Part shown: in pieces, positions 43,147 to 52,107 of the stretch | Layout: each line of letters starts with the position of its first letter | Position numbering within the stretch: position 1 is the first letter of the stretch | DNA from: Nocardioidaceae bacterium SCSIO 66511 | GTDB taxonomy: Bacteria; Actinomycetota; Actinomycetes; Propionibacteriales; Nocardioidaceae | Assembly (NCBI GenBank): GCA_023100825.1 | Contig: CP095846.1 | Span: 558,001 to 622,000 of the forward strand | Length of the DNA stretch: 64,000 bases | Reading direction: 5' to 3' | The notes under the pieces: generated by a model | What the model was told of the DNA's origin: nothing | The model's database searches: none | What the model saw: only the letters and a program-made list of their open reading frames with translations | Translations under genes and position numbers: made by a program

Positions 43147-44526
43147 ATGCTCAAAGCAGGCACGGGAGTGGTCGTCTTCGCGGCCGTCGTTTCACTGACA
43201 GGTGGAGGCAGTGTCTCGGCGATGCCGGGCAATCATTCGGGCGCCGCGGAGATCGGTTCGGTGGCCGCGGAGTTCGAGACCCGGGCGGTATTCGACGACG
43301 AGGCCGGTGGCTTCGCCGACACCGACGACCCGGCGATCTGGGTGAACCCGGAGCACCGTGATCGCAGTGTCGTGATCGTCACCCAGAAGGAGGCCGGGCT
43401 CGTCGTCTTCGATCTCGGCGGGAATCCGCTGCAGGAGCTCCCGGCTCCGCCCGCACCAGGCGATGGGGATGCACCGGGTCGCCTCAACAACGTCGATCTC
43501 GTCTACGGGGTGCCGCTCGGCGACGACGAGGAGCCCACCGACCTTGCCGTCGTGAGCGACCGCGGCCGTGACCAGGTGCGGATCTACGCGATCGATCCGG
43601 AAGCGGCGGACGACGGCGATGCGCCCTTGCGGGATGTGACGGCCGACGATGTGCCGTACGTGTTCTCCGCCGATCAGGACGAGGTCAACGGCGAGGCGAC
43701 CGCGTACGGCCTGGCCGCCTGGCAGGACGGCGATCAGGCGTACGCCGCCGTCAGTCGCAACAACGACACGGCCCTGGCACAGGTTCGCCTCGAGCCGACC
43801 GACGATGGTCACGTCACGTACGAGACCGTCGATCGGCTGAACCTGCCTTCCAGCTTCGACCTGCCCGACGGCACCCGATGGACACCGTGTGGCGATCCCG
43901 GGGAGCTGCCGCAGGTCGAGGGCATGGTGGTCGATCGCGATCGTGGAGTGCTCTATGCGGCGCAGGAGAACGTCGCCCTCTGGCGGGTTCCGCTCGACGA
44001 GGAGGAGTTCGGTTCTGTGCGCATCGTCGACAAGGTACGCGAGTACGGCATCCCGTGGACGTACGACCCGAACGCGGACGAGGAGTGCGCGGTTGACTAC
44101 GCCGACGACCCGGGCTTCGGAGGCAAGCATCTCGCTGCCGATGCCGAGGGGTTGACGATCTACGACGCGGGTGACGGCGACGGGCAGCTCGTTGCCTCCA
44201 GCCAGGGCGACAACACGTTCGCGACCTACGACCGTGCCGCGGGCAACGCGTTCACGGGATCGTTCGAGATCGTCGACGGTGACGCGACCGACGGTGTGCA
44301 GGAGTGCGACGGCGCCGACTTGACGAGCGCCGACCTCGGCGGTGCGTTCGAGGACGGACTGCTGGTCGTACAGGACGGAGACAACACCCCTGACGTACCC
44401 GGCGACGGTGGCGAGGCACGCGACAACTCGAACGTGAAGTTCGTGAGCTGGGGCGAGATCGCGCCCGGGCTTGCGCGCCGAGCCCACCTCGGATCACATC
44501 GTCACTCGAAGGGACATGCACGATGA
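43147..44526 (+). CDS. Secreted beta-propeller phytase
   Basis: This 459-residue enzyme begins with a Sec signal ending near SVSA (residues 22-25). The mature protein carries the beta-propeller phytase landmarks: ADTDDPAIWV (57-66), GLVVFDLGG, LNNVDLVYG, QVEGMVVDRDRGVLYAAQEN, AADAEGLTIY and LVASSQGDNTFATYDRA. These supply the acidic calcium-binding residues. The family hydrolyses phytate at neutral pH to lower inositol phosphates, typically a trisphosphate. AGGAGGAAGGA precedes the ATG at 43147. Its stop overlaps the start of the ABC binding protein (ATGA), a direct link between extracellular hydrolysis and uptake. Confidence 0.92.
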   Translation: MLKAGTGVVVFAAVVSLTGGGSVSAMPGNHSGAAEIGSVAAEFETRAVFDDEAGGFADTDDPAIWVNPEHRDRSVVIVTQKEAGLVVFDLGGNPLQELPAPPAPGDGDAPGRLNNVDLVYGVPLGDDEEPTDLAVVSDRGRDQVRIYAIDPEAADDGDAPLRDVTADDVPYVFSADQDEVNGEATAYGLAAWQDGDQAYAAVSRNNDTALAQVRLEPTDDGHVTYETVDRLNLPSSFDLPDGTRWTPCGDPGELPQVEGMVVDRDRGVLYAAQENVALWRVPLDEEEFGSVRIVDKVREYGIPWTYDPNADEECAVDYADDPGFGGKHLAADAEGLTIYDAGDGDGQLVASSQGDNTFATYDRAAGNAFTGSFEIVDGDATDGVQECDGADLTSADLGGAFEDGLLVVQDGDNTPDVPGDGGEARDNSNVKFVSWGEIAPGLARRAHLGSHRHSKGHAR

Positions 44527-45704
44527 GTCCGCTGTTGAACAGGCATCGGGCCAGGATCGGGTTGGCGGCGGCCGTTGCGACAGTTAGCGCCCTGGTCGCG
44601 GCCGGGTGCGGCACCTCCGACGACGCGCCGGCAGAGGAGTCCGCGGAGCTCTCCGACACCGACTTCGACCTCGAGGATATTGCCTCCGCTGCGAAGGAGG
44701 AGGGTGAGCTCAACGTCTACAACAACTCCAGCTCGGTCGAGGACGTCGCGGCGAACTTCAGCGACGAGTTCGGGATCGACACAACCGGCACCAAGGCCGA
44801 GACCAGCGAGATGGTCGAGAAGGTGACGCGCGAGGTCGACTCGGGCAATGTGACCGTCTCGGTCATCCAGATCGAGGACGGCGCGGCACTGGTCGGCCAA
44901 CTGCTCGACCGGGGATACGTGCAGTCGTGGGTGCCTTCCGACCTCGAGTCGAAGATCGATGGGCAGAACGCCGACCCGCTCGCGTACGTCTGGCGTGCGC
45001 TGACGGTCGCGTACAACCCGGACGTGTATCCAAAGGGATGTCCGGTCGACAACATGTGGGAGCTGACCGACCCGGAGTGGAAGGGGAAGGTTGCCTTCCA
45101 GGATCCGCGGCTCAAGACCAACCTGCTGAACTGGTTCATCGAGCTCACCAACAGCGGAGCGACACCGCTCGAGGACGCGTACAAGGACTACGCCGGTGAG
45201 GCCCTGGACACCGATGAGGACAACGCGGGTTGGGAGTTCATCCAGCGGCTGGCCCAGAACGAACCGATCCTGACCGACTCGGACAGCGATGCCGCGGCCG
45301 CGACCGGGGCGAGCGGCCAGGACGATCCGCCGCTCTCGATCCTGTCGTCGGCCAAGTACATCGATGCGGAGGAGGACGGTAACTCGCTCGCCGTCTGCGA
45401 CACGCTCAAGCCCTGGGTCGGGGTGGCGTACCCGAAGTACATGGCCATCGTCTCCGACGCCCCGGCGCCGAACGCGGCCAAGCTCTGGGTCCACTACGTG
45501 CTCACCGAGGAGGGCATCGAACCCGAGCTCGAGGACGGAGGCTTCTCCGCGAACACCGAGGTTCCGCCGGCGTCGGATAACGACCCCGAGGGTCTGGAGG
45601 ACTGGGGCAAGCAATTGCTGCCCCTGCTGCCTAAGAACAACGGCGACTACTGGGACGGACGACAGACCATGTCGGACTTCTGGCAGATCAACGCGGACAG
45701 CTGA
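44523..45704 (+). CDS. ABC transporter binding lipoprotein (AfuA/FbpA-like)
   Basis: This 393-residue binding protein has a lipobox (LVAAGC, Cys29) and an acidic linker. It belongs to the iron/sugar-phosphate (family 1, 'Fe3+-type') class, with LNVYNNSSS near residue 60 and WELTDPEWKGKVAFQDP in the middle. Homologous AfuA proteins bind hexose phosphates rather than iron, and linkage to a phytase and phosphatases supports a phosphate-ester ligand. The tyrosine pair of true FbpA iron sites is not evident to me. It is coupled to the phytase gene by a four-base overlap. Confidence 0.87.
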   Translation: MSPLLNRHRARIGLAAAVATVSALVAAGCGTSDDAPAEESAELSDTDFDLEDIASAAKEEGELNVYNNSSSVEDVAANFSDEFGIDTTGTKAETSEMVEKVTREVDSGNVTVSVIQIEDGAALVGQLLDRGYVQSWVPSDLESKIDGQNADPLAYVWRALTVAYNPDVYPKGCPVDNMWELTDPEWKGKVAFQDPRLKTNLLNWFIELTNSGATPLEDAYKDYAGEALDTDEDNAGWEFIQRLAQNEPILTDSDSDAAAATGASGQDDPPLSILSSAKYIDAEEDGNSLAVCDTLKPWVGVAYPKYMAIVSDAPAPNAAKLWVHYVLTEEGIEPELEDGGFSANTEVPPASDNDPEGLEDWGKQLLPLLPKNNGDYWDGRQTMSDFWQINADS

Positions 45705-45743
45705 CGTCGATCCACCACCGACAACGAATGCGGGAGGCGAGAC

Positions 45744-47570
45744 ATGCCAACGGCCCTGGCCACGCGCCCTGAGGCGCCACGGACGCGTCGGTTGCGTTAC
45801 CGGCTGACCGTGGCAGGACGCGAACCCACCCTCCTGGTGGGCCTCATCCTGACCGTGCTGCTCCTCTACCTCGTCGTCGCGCCCGTTGTCGCCCTGCTGT
45901 CGGACGGCTTTCGGGTTCACTACGGCGACGAGGGTGCGGCCGGGGCTCCGGCGGGCGAGTGGACGCTCTACTACGCGCAGCGGGTGTTCAGCTCGCCGAT
46001 CAGCAAGCTGCTGCTCTGGGAGCCGCTGGTCAACACGCTGGTCGCCGCCGTCGGCGTCACGATTCTGGCGCTCTTACTGGGTGGTGGACTGGCCTGGCTC
46101 GTCTCTCGCACCGACCTTCCCGGACAGCGAGTGCTCGGGACCGCGCTGATCATCCCGTACATGCTGCCGTCCTGGACGTTCTCGCTGGCCTGGCTCGCGG
46201 TCTTCAAGAACCGCCGCATCGGCGGGCAGGCCGGTCTGATGGAGACCGTTGGCTTCACACCGCCGGACTGGCTTGCGTACGGCCGAGTGCCGATCATCAT
46301 CTGCCTCGGGGTGCACTACTTCCCGTTCGCGTTTCTCCTTGTCAGCAACGCGTTGCGGCGAGTCGACTCCCAACTCGAGGAGTCGGCGCGGATACTCGGC
46401 GCGCCGCGGCGGGTCATCGCCCGCAGGATCATCATCCCGTTGCTCCTGCCGGCGCTGATGTCCGGAGTGCTGCTGACCTTCTCGCGGGTGATCGGGACAT
46501 TCGGCACACCGTACGTGCTCGGGCTTCCGGTCGACCACACGATGCTGTCGACGTCGCTGTACCAGGCGTTCCGCCAGGGCTCGGTCGGAGTGATGGCGGT
46601 CCTGGCCGCGGTGATCGTCGCGATCGGTGTGTCGATCCTGGTCGCCGATGCGTGGTTGCTTCGAGAGCATCGAAGGTTCGTCACGGTCGGCACGAAGGGC
46701 GCGATGCACCGGCCCGTCGACCTCGGGCGCTTCCGGACACCGGTCGTCGCCGGGGTGTGGCTCGTCTTCGGGCTGACCGTCATCGTTCCCGCCGGTGTCC
46801 TGCTGCTGTCGACGATCAGCCGGGTGCCCGGAGACTTCAGCCTCGACAACTTCACGCTCGACTTCTGGTTCGCCGAACACATCGACCATCAGGACGCTCT
46901 ACCGCAAGGACTGTTGCGGAGTCCGGAGATGATCGAGGCGACCTGGAACACGCTCCGCATCGTGGGGCTCGCGGCACTCGTCTGTGGCGTACTCGGCCTG
47001 CTCATCGGCTACCTGGTGGTCCGGCTCGCGCACACGAAGATCGCGCAGATCCTGCGCCAGGTGTCCTTCCTGCCCTATCTCGTGCCGGGCATCGCGTTCG
47101 CGGCGGCGTACCTCTCGCTCTTCGCCGTCGCACGCGGTCCGATCCCGGCGCTGTACGGCACCTTCTTCCTGCTGCTGTTGGTTCTCGTGGTGCAACACAT
47201 TCCCTACTCCTCGCGATCCGGCATCTCCGCGATGATGCAGCTCGGCCGTGAGCCCGAGGAGGCCGCGCAGATCTGCGGCGCGGGATGGATCTCTCGCATC
47301 GGCCGGATCGTGATACCGATCCAGAAGGGCGCCTTGGCGACCGCCGTGATCCTGCCGTTCATCTCGACCGTCAAAGAGCTGTCCGCGGTGATCATGCTCG
47401 CCACGCCGGGGACCGAGCTGCTGACCACCTTGTCCGTACGCCTCAACGACTACGCCTACACGCAGGCGGCCAACGGTGTCGTTCTCGTCATCGCGTTCAT
47501 CGCGCTGGTCTTCACGTGGATGGCGCAACGCATCGGCCGCAACACACTCGACTCCGGAATCGGAGGGTGA
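45744..47570 (+). CDS. ABC transporter permease, two fused domains (AfuB/FbpB-like)
   Basis: This 608-residue protein fuses two permease domains of about six helices each, the normal arrangement in the FbpB/AfuB class. Both halves carry ATPase-docking loops (LEESARILGAPRRVIARRII near 213 and EEAAQICGAGWISRIGRI near 508). GGGAGGCGAG precedes the ATG. It forms the entire channel of the importer with the flanking binding protein and ATPase. Confidence 0.9.
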   Translation: MPTALATRPEAPRTRRLRYRLTVAGREPTLLVGLILTVLLLYLVVAPVVALLSDGFRVHYGDEGAAGAPAGEWTLYYAQRVFSSPISKLLLWEPLVNTLVAAVGVTILALLLGGGLAWLVSRTDLPGQRVLGTALIIPYMLPSWTFSLAWLAVFKNRRIGGQAGLMETVGFTPPDWLAYGRVPIIICLGVHYFPFAFLLVSNALRRVDSQLEESARILGAPRRVIARRIIIPLLLPALMSGVLLTFSRVIGTFGTPYVLGLPVDHTMLSTSLYQAFRQGSVGVMAVLAAVIVAIGVSILVADAWLLREHRRFVTVGTKGAMHRPVDLGRFRTPVVAGVWLVFGLTVIVPAGVLLLSTISRVPGDFSLDNFTLDFWFAEHIDHQDALPQGLLRSPEMIEATWNTLRIVGLAALVCGVLGLLIGYLVVRLAHTKIAQILRQVSFLPYLVPGIAFAAAYLSLFAVARGPIPALYGTFFLLLLVLVVQHIPYSSRSGISAMMQLGREPEEAAQICGAGWISRIGRIVIPIQKGALATAVILPFISTVKELSAVIMLATPGTELLTTLSVRLNDYAYTQAANGVVLVIAFIALVFTWMAQRIGRNTLDSGIGG

Positions 47571-47576
47571 TCACGT

Positions 47577-48716
47577 ATGCCCGACATTCGCCTTTCTGGC
47601 ATCTGTAAGGACTTCGGCAGCGCACGAGCGGTCGACGACCTCGACCTGACGATTCCCGACGGCTCCTTCACTTGTCTGCTGGGGCCCTCGGGCTGCGGCA
47701 AGACGACCACCCTGCGCATCATCTCGGGCCTCGAGCATCCGACCGACGGGGAGCTCGCCATGGACGACCGGGTACTCGACTCCGTCGCGGCGGGGACGTT
47801 CGTACCGCCAGAGCGCCGCGACATGGGTCTCGTCTTCCAAAGCTACGCGCTGTGGCCGCATCTCACCGTGCGCGAGAACACCGAGTTCGGTCTGCGGATG
47901 CGCCGCCTCGGGCACGCGGAGCGGGACGCGCGGGTGGACGAGACGCTCAGACTGGTACGCATCGACGACGTCGCCGACCGCTACCCGGCGCAACTGTCCG
48001 GCGGACAGCAACAGCGGGTCGCACTCGCCCGTATGCTCGCGATGCGGCCCAAGGTGCTACTGCTCGACGAGCCACTGTCGAATCTCGATGCGCAGCTTCG
48101 TCTCGAGATGCGTACCGAGCTGAAGCGGATACACGACGAGCTCGACACGACCATCGTCTTCGTCACTCATGACCAGCTCGAGGCGATGACGCTCGCAACG
48201 GATGTCGCGGTCATGAACAACGGCCGGCTCGAACAGTTCGCGCCTCCACTCGAGGTGTATGGGCGCCCGGCGTCGGAGTTCGTGGCGCGTTTCGTCGGCA
48301 GCCCGCCGATGAACCTGATCTCGCTCGCAGGCGACCGCCTCGGCGCGTCGTTGAACGCATACACGAGCGCGTTCGGCCCGGGTCGGACAGACATCGAGTC
48401 AGTCGGAATCCGCCCGGAGGCGCTCCAGCTCGGATCGTCCGCGGCCGGCACGGGATGTTGGCAGGAGACCGCGACGGTCGAGACCATCCTGCCGACCGGG
48501 TACGCCTGGATCGTACGACTCAGCGTGCTGGACGGCACGGTGTTCGCCGTCGCCTTCGCCGAGGACGGTCTGAGGCCGGGCGCGACCGTACGTTTCCACG
48601 TCGAAGCCGCGGACATCCACCTGTTCGACAATGGAGGGCGTCGGGCCGGGTCGGTTGCCGGCGACGACCGTGACGCCGCAGCAGAGTCCATGCGTGACTC
48701 GACAGAGGTGGCGTGA
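47577..48716 (+). CDS. ABC transporter ATP-binding protein (AfuC/FbpC-like)
   Basis: This 379-residue ATPase has Walker A GPSGCGKTT (36-44), a Q-loop in LVFQSYALWPHL, signature LSGGQQQRVALAR, Walker B VLLLDEPLSNLD and a C-terminal regulatory (TOBE-like) domain. GGAGGG precedes the ATG. It completes the importer: binding protein, fused permease and ATPase all have dedicated genes, in contrast to the two other sugar importers of this window. The next gene starts at its stop codon. Confidence 0.92.
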   Translation: MPDIRLSGICKDFGSARAVDDLDLTIPDGSFTCLLGPSGCGKTTTLRIISGLEHPTDGELAMDDRVLDSVAAGTFVPPERRDMGLVFQSYALWPHLTVRENTEFGLRMRRLGHAERDARVDETLRLVRIDDVADRYPAQLSGGQQQRVALARMLAMRPKVLLLDEPLSNLDAQLRLEMRTELKRIHDELDTTIVFVTHDQLEAMTLATDVAVMNNGRLEQFAPPLEVYGRPASEFVARFVGSPPMNLISLAGDRLGASLNAYTSAFGPGRTDIESVGIRPEALQLGSSAAGTGCWQETATVETILPTGYAWIVRLSVLDGTVFAVAFAEDGLRPGATVRFHVEAADIHLFDNGGRRAGSVAGDDRDAAAESMRDSTEVA

Positions 48717-49501
48717 TGACCGGACGGCGGCCGTTCGTCCCCGAGGCGCTCCTCGTCGATTTCGGCGGCGTGCTGATGTCGTCGACTGTCAAGCAGGGCT
48801 GGCGCGAGCAGGTCGTCGACGCCGTTGCGTACGCCGTCGGGTCCGGCGTCTCGCGGGAGCAGATCCGCCACGACCTCGACGCCGGCCTGACCGCCTGGCG
48901 GGCGTGGAAGGCGGCGATGAATCGCCCGTACGCCCCGCGTGACCTGAGCCATGTCGAGTTCTGGTGCGATTTCGTCGGCGCGGACTGGCCGGGCGCAGCC
49001 CGCGATGCCGTGCGTGATCGGGCGAGCGAGCTCTGCTGGTTCCTCGACCGGTCGAGGGCAGCTCGCGAACCCCGCACCGGCACCGGCGGGCTGCTGCAGG
49101 CGGCATACGACGCCGATATCCCGGTCGCGGTCGTGAGCAATGCGCTGTGTGGGCAGGTGCATCGCGAGGAGCTTGCGCGTCTTGGCATGACGAAGCACAT
49201 CGCCGTGGAGCTCTACTCGGACGAGGCCGGCATCCGCAAGCCGAACCCGCATCTCATCCACCAGGCGGCCAAGCGGCTCGACGTACCAGTCGGACGCGCC
49301 TGGTACGTCGGCGACCGGTACGACCGTGACATCGTCTGCGGTCGCCGTGCAGGCGCCGGTCTGGTGGTGCTGATGCGGGCCGGCGACACCGAGGCCAGCA
49401 AGGCGAACGTCGCCGCCGCACCAGATCTGATCGTCGACGACCCGGCCGACCTGTGCCGTCGACTGCGCGACATCCAAGACGAAGGGGAGCGATCCGGATG
49501 A
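48716..49501 (+). CDS. HAD-family hydrolase, probable phosphatase
   Basis: This 261-residue haloacid-dehalogenase-fold enzyme has motif I LLVDFGGVL with the Asp nucleophile, motif II VVSNAL, the lysine in RKPNPHL and motif IV YVGDRYDRDI. The second acidic residue of the usual DxD is replaced (DFGG), as in some HAD subgroups. The ATG at 48716 overlaps the ATPase stop (TGATG); a GTG at 48713 is the alternative. In context it may dephosphorylate the imported ester. Confidence 0.83.
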   Translation: MTGRRPFVPEALLVDFGGVLMSSTVKQGWREQVVDAVAYAVGSGVSREQIRHDLDAGLTAWRAWKAAMNRPYAPRDLSHVEFWCDFVGADWPGAARDAVRDRASELCWFLDRSRAAREPRTGTGGLLQAAYDADIPVAVVSNALCGQVHREELARLGMTKHIAVELYSDEAGIRKPNPHLIHQAAKRLDVPVGRAWYVGDRYDRDIVCGRRAGAGLVVLMRAGDTEASKANVAAAPDLIVDDPADLCRRLRDIQDEGERSG

Positions 49502-50337
49502 CCAACACGACTGGGTACGACTCGGCCGGCCTGCTCGACGTGGCCCGCTCGGCGGCGCTCGAGGTCGGCGATCTCATCCGCGAGGGCTTCGGAGCGGCAG
49601 GAGGGATCTCCTTCAAGCGGGATTTCCACGACGTGGTGACCGAGTACGACAAGCGCGCCGAGCAGGTCATTGTGGACATCCTGCAGTCCAAGGTTCCCGG
49701 CTCGACGGTGTGCGGTGAAGAGGGCGGATTCCTGGCAGGCGACGCCGACGCCACCGTCGAGTCGGCCATCACCTGGTACGTCGACCCGATCGACGGTACC
49801 GGCAACTTCGCCCGCGGGCTCCCGTTCTGCTGCGTGTCGATCGCCGCGGCCACCGCCGACGCCCTCGTCGCAGGGATCGTGTACGACCCCTTGCGTCGTG
49901 AGGAGTTCACCGCCGCCGACGGTGCTGCGTACTGCAACGGTGAACGGCTCGAGGCCAGCGCGGCCCGCAGCGACTCGGAGGCGGTTCTGGTCACCGGGTT
50001 CCCGAAGCATCGGCCGTGGGAGCGCGGGGGCAGGCCGGACCCCGCGCGTTTCGCCGAGTTGGTCGACCGGTTTCGTTCGGTGCGGCGCATCGGGTCCGCG
50101 GCGCTGACACTCGCGTACGTCGCCGCCGGCAGGATCGACGTCGCGCTCGGCGTTCGTACGAGCCCGTGGGACGTCGCGGCGGGAGCGTTGCTCGTCGAGT
50201 GTGCGGGTGGGGCGTACGTGCCGCTGCGATCCGAGGGCGATGACGACCTGCCCGTGTGGGATGTCGACAGCCACGTCGCGTTCGGTCGCGGCTTCGACCT
50301 GGACCAGTCCTGTCTCGCCGACCTGGTCGGTCGGTGA
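49498..50337 (+). CDS. Inositol-monophosphatase-family phosphatase
   Basis: This 279-residue Mg-dependent, Li-sensitive-type phosphatase has the metal sites CGEEGG (GEE motif), WYVDPIDGTGNF (DPIDGT) and WDVAAGALLVE (WDxAAG). The family includes inositol-1-phosphatase, histidinol phosphatase and fructose-1,6-bisphosphatase-like enzymes. Placement downstream of a phytase and a complete phosphate-ester-type importer favours an inositol phosphate or sugar phosphate. The ATG overlaps the HAD stop by four bases, with GGGGAG upstream. Confidence 0.88.
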   Translation: MTNTTGYDSAGLLDVARSAALEVGDLIREGFGAAGGISFKRDFHDVVTEYDKRAEQVIVDILQSKVPGSTVCGEEGGFLAGDADATVESAITWYVDPIDGTGNFARGLPFCCVSIAAATADALVAGIVYDPLRREEFTAADGAAYCNGERLEASAARSDSEAVLVTGFPKHRPWERGGRPDPARFAELVDRFRSVRRIGSAALTLAYVAAGRIDVALGVRTSPWDVAAGALLVECAGGAYVPLRSEGDDDLPVWDVDSHVAFGRGFDLDQSCLADLVGR

Positions 50338-50341
50338 AGGA

Positions 50342-51151
50342 ATGGAACGGCACAGCCTTCGCTACCGCTGGCTGGTCACGGATCTCGACGGCACCCTACT
50401 CGACAGGCGACAGCGGATCGTGACCCGCAGCCACCACGCACTCGACCGCTTCCAGGAGCTCGGCGGAACGGTGCTGATCGCCACCGGCCGGATCGAGAGT
50501 TCGGCTCTGCCGTACTACCGCGAGCTGGGCTTGCATACCCCGGCGATCCTGCACAACGGCGCACGCGTCGTCGACCTGTCGACCGATCGGACGCTGCTGC
50601 GCAGAGAGCTTCCCGAACGCTCCGTGGCGGCCATCGTGAAGGTCGCCGAGAGTGTCGACTTTCCGTGCTCGTTCGCGGTGTTCTCTGGACGGACCGCGTA
50701 CGTGACGGCGGTCGACTCCGCGTTGTCCGGCTACGCGAGCAGGGACGGCCTCGAGTTCGAGATCCGTGCTGAGGTGAGCGATCTACGCGCGTCCAAGGTG
50801 TTGCTGATCGCCGCCGAACGCGACCAGACGGCACTGCTCGCGGAACTCGCGAACGTCGACGGCACCCATGTCGTGCAGTCCGAACGAACGTATCTCGAGG
50901 TACTTCCCGAGCACACCGACAAAGGCAGCGCGTTGGACTGGCTGCTTCGAGAGAACTCGGTCGCCGCCGCGGACGTAGTCGCGATCGGCGACGGAATGAA
51001 TGACGTCGCGATGATCGGTCGCGCCGGACTCGGTGCATGCGTCTCGGACGCGCAGCCCGACGTCGCTGCGATGGCAGACCTGATAGTCGGGTCATGCACG
51101 GCCGGTGGGGTCGCCGACGTAGTGGACCTCGCCATCAACGGGCTGCGATGA
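50342..51151 (+). CDS. Cof-type HAD phosphatase
   Basis: This 269-residue HAD IIB (Cof) enzyme has motif I VTDLDGTLLD, motif II ATGR, a type C2 cap domain (about 85-185), and motif IV GDGMNDVAMI. Cof enzymes dephosphorylate sugar phosphates, nucleotides or pyridoxal phosphate. It is the third cytoplasmic phosphatase in a row. The ATG at 50342 follows the previous stop by four bases with GGTGAAGGA overlapping. Its stop overlaps the permease start. Confidence 0.87.
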   Translation: MERHSLRYRWLVTDLDGTLLDRRQRIVTRSHHALDRFQELGGTVLIATGRIESSALPYYRELGLHTPAILHNGARVVDLSTDRTLLRRELPERSVAAIVKVAESVDFPCSFAVFSGRTAYVTAVDSALSGYASRDGLEFEIRAEVSDLRASKVLLIAAERDQTALLAELANVDGTHVVQSERTYLEVLPEHTDKGSALDWLLRENSVAAADVVAIGDGMNDVAMIGRAGLGACVSDAQPDVAAMADLIVGSCTAGGVADVVDLAINGLR

Positions 51152-52107
51152 GTGCGGCGTACGCGGCGGCAATTCTGCCGCTGGTGGTGGCGGGTGCGTT
51201 CTCGATCGTGACCGGATTGAACGACGGCGGCACGCTGCTCTCGGCCGGTCTCAAGGTGCGCGGGTTGCACTTCCCCGTCGCGGTCGGCGTTCTCGCCATC
51301 GCGCTTGTCGTGGTGCCCATCATCGTCGGTACCTACGTCGCAAGCATGTTCAGCGAACGGATGGTCTCGTTCACCGGTTCCGGCGCCTCAGGCGTACACG
51401 CGGCCGTGACCATCGCGATCGTCGTCGCGCTTGCCACGACGAGTTGGCTCGCATCTCGTGGTAAGCCCACCAGCCTGACCCTTGCGACCGTCGGCGCTCT
51501 CGTCGGAGCCGGCCTCGGACTCGGGCTGCCCGTGTCGGGGCGAACGGTCGTGACCGTGTTGCTCGCCGGTATCGCCGCGCCACTTGCCGGCGGACTCGTC
51601 GGGAATGCGATGGTCCGGATACTCGGCCGGATCTCCTTGACCGGCTCGCTGCGCCGCGTACACCGGCTCGCGTTCACCGGGCAGTGCATCGCGTACGCGG
51701 CCGGCGACGGCCAGAAGATGTACGCGATCTTCGCGCTCACCGGCGGAGCGACTGGCTCGACCGCAATCCATCCGTGGATGATCCCCGTCGCAAGCGTCCT
51801 GTTCGTGGTCGGCGCGGTCGGCGGTCTTGCAGGGACCGGGCGCGCCCTCAACTCGGCGCTCGCCCCGGTACGTCCCGTGCACGCCGTGTCGGCCGAGCTC
51901 GGCTCGGCGGGCGCGGTGTCGGGCTGCGCGGCACTCGGATTCCCGGTCAGCATGACCCAAGCCGTCGCCGGAGGCATCGTCGGCTCGGGTCTCGACCGCG
52001 CTCGCTGGCCGGCGGTCTTGCGTCTGGCGGGAGCATGGATCGTCACGCTTCCAGTCAGCCTGCTCGCCGCCGGTATTGGCGTCCTTACCATGCGGACGAT
52101 GCTGTGA
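51148..52107 (+). CDS. Divergent PiT-family inorganic phosphate transporter
   Basis: This 319-residue membrane protein has about nine hydrophobic segments. It keeps two PiT repeats in altered form: GLNDGGTLLSAGL near residue 25 where GxNDxANA is usual, and AAGDGQKMYAIFAL near 190 where a GANDxQKxxG pattern is usual. The second Asn is changed to Gly. It lies between phosphatase genes and a DUF47 gene, the usual PiT partner, so phosphate transport is likely. Direction and ion coupling cannot be told from sequence. Start and stop overlap neighbours (ATGA, GTGA). Confidence 0.8.
   Translation: MSAAYAAAILPLVVAGAFSIVTGLNDGGTLLSAGLKVRGLHFPVAVGVLAIALVVVPIIVGTYVASMFSERMVSFTGSGASGVHAAVTIAIVVALATTSWLASRGKPTSLTLATVGALVGAGLGLGLPVSGRTVVTVLLAGIAAPLAGGLVGNAMVRILGRISLTGSLRRVHRLAFTGQCIAYAAGDGQKMYAIFALTGGATGSTAIHPWMIPVASVLFVVGAVGGLAGTGRALNSALAPVRPVHAVSAELGSAGAVSGCAALGFPVSMTQAVAGGIVGSGLDRARWPAVLRLAGAWIVTLPVSLLAAGIGVLTMRTML

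Noticed and set aside
43192-44487. 431-codon minus-strand frame opposite the phytase
   Set aside because: The plus strand encodes unmistakable beta-propeller phytase motifs.
44523-48716. Straight annotation of the AfuABC-like system as an iron importer
   Set aside because: Homology class alone is ambiguous. Coupling to phytase and phosphatases, and no visible iron-binding tyrosine pair, make a phosphate ester more likely.
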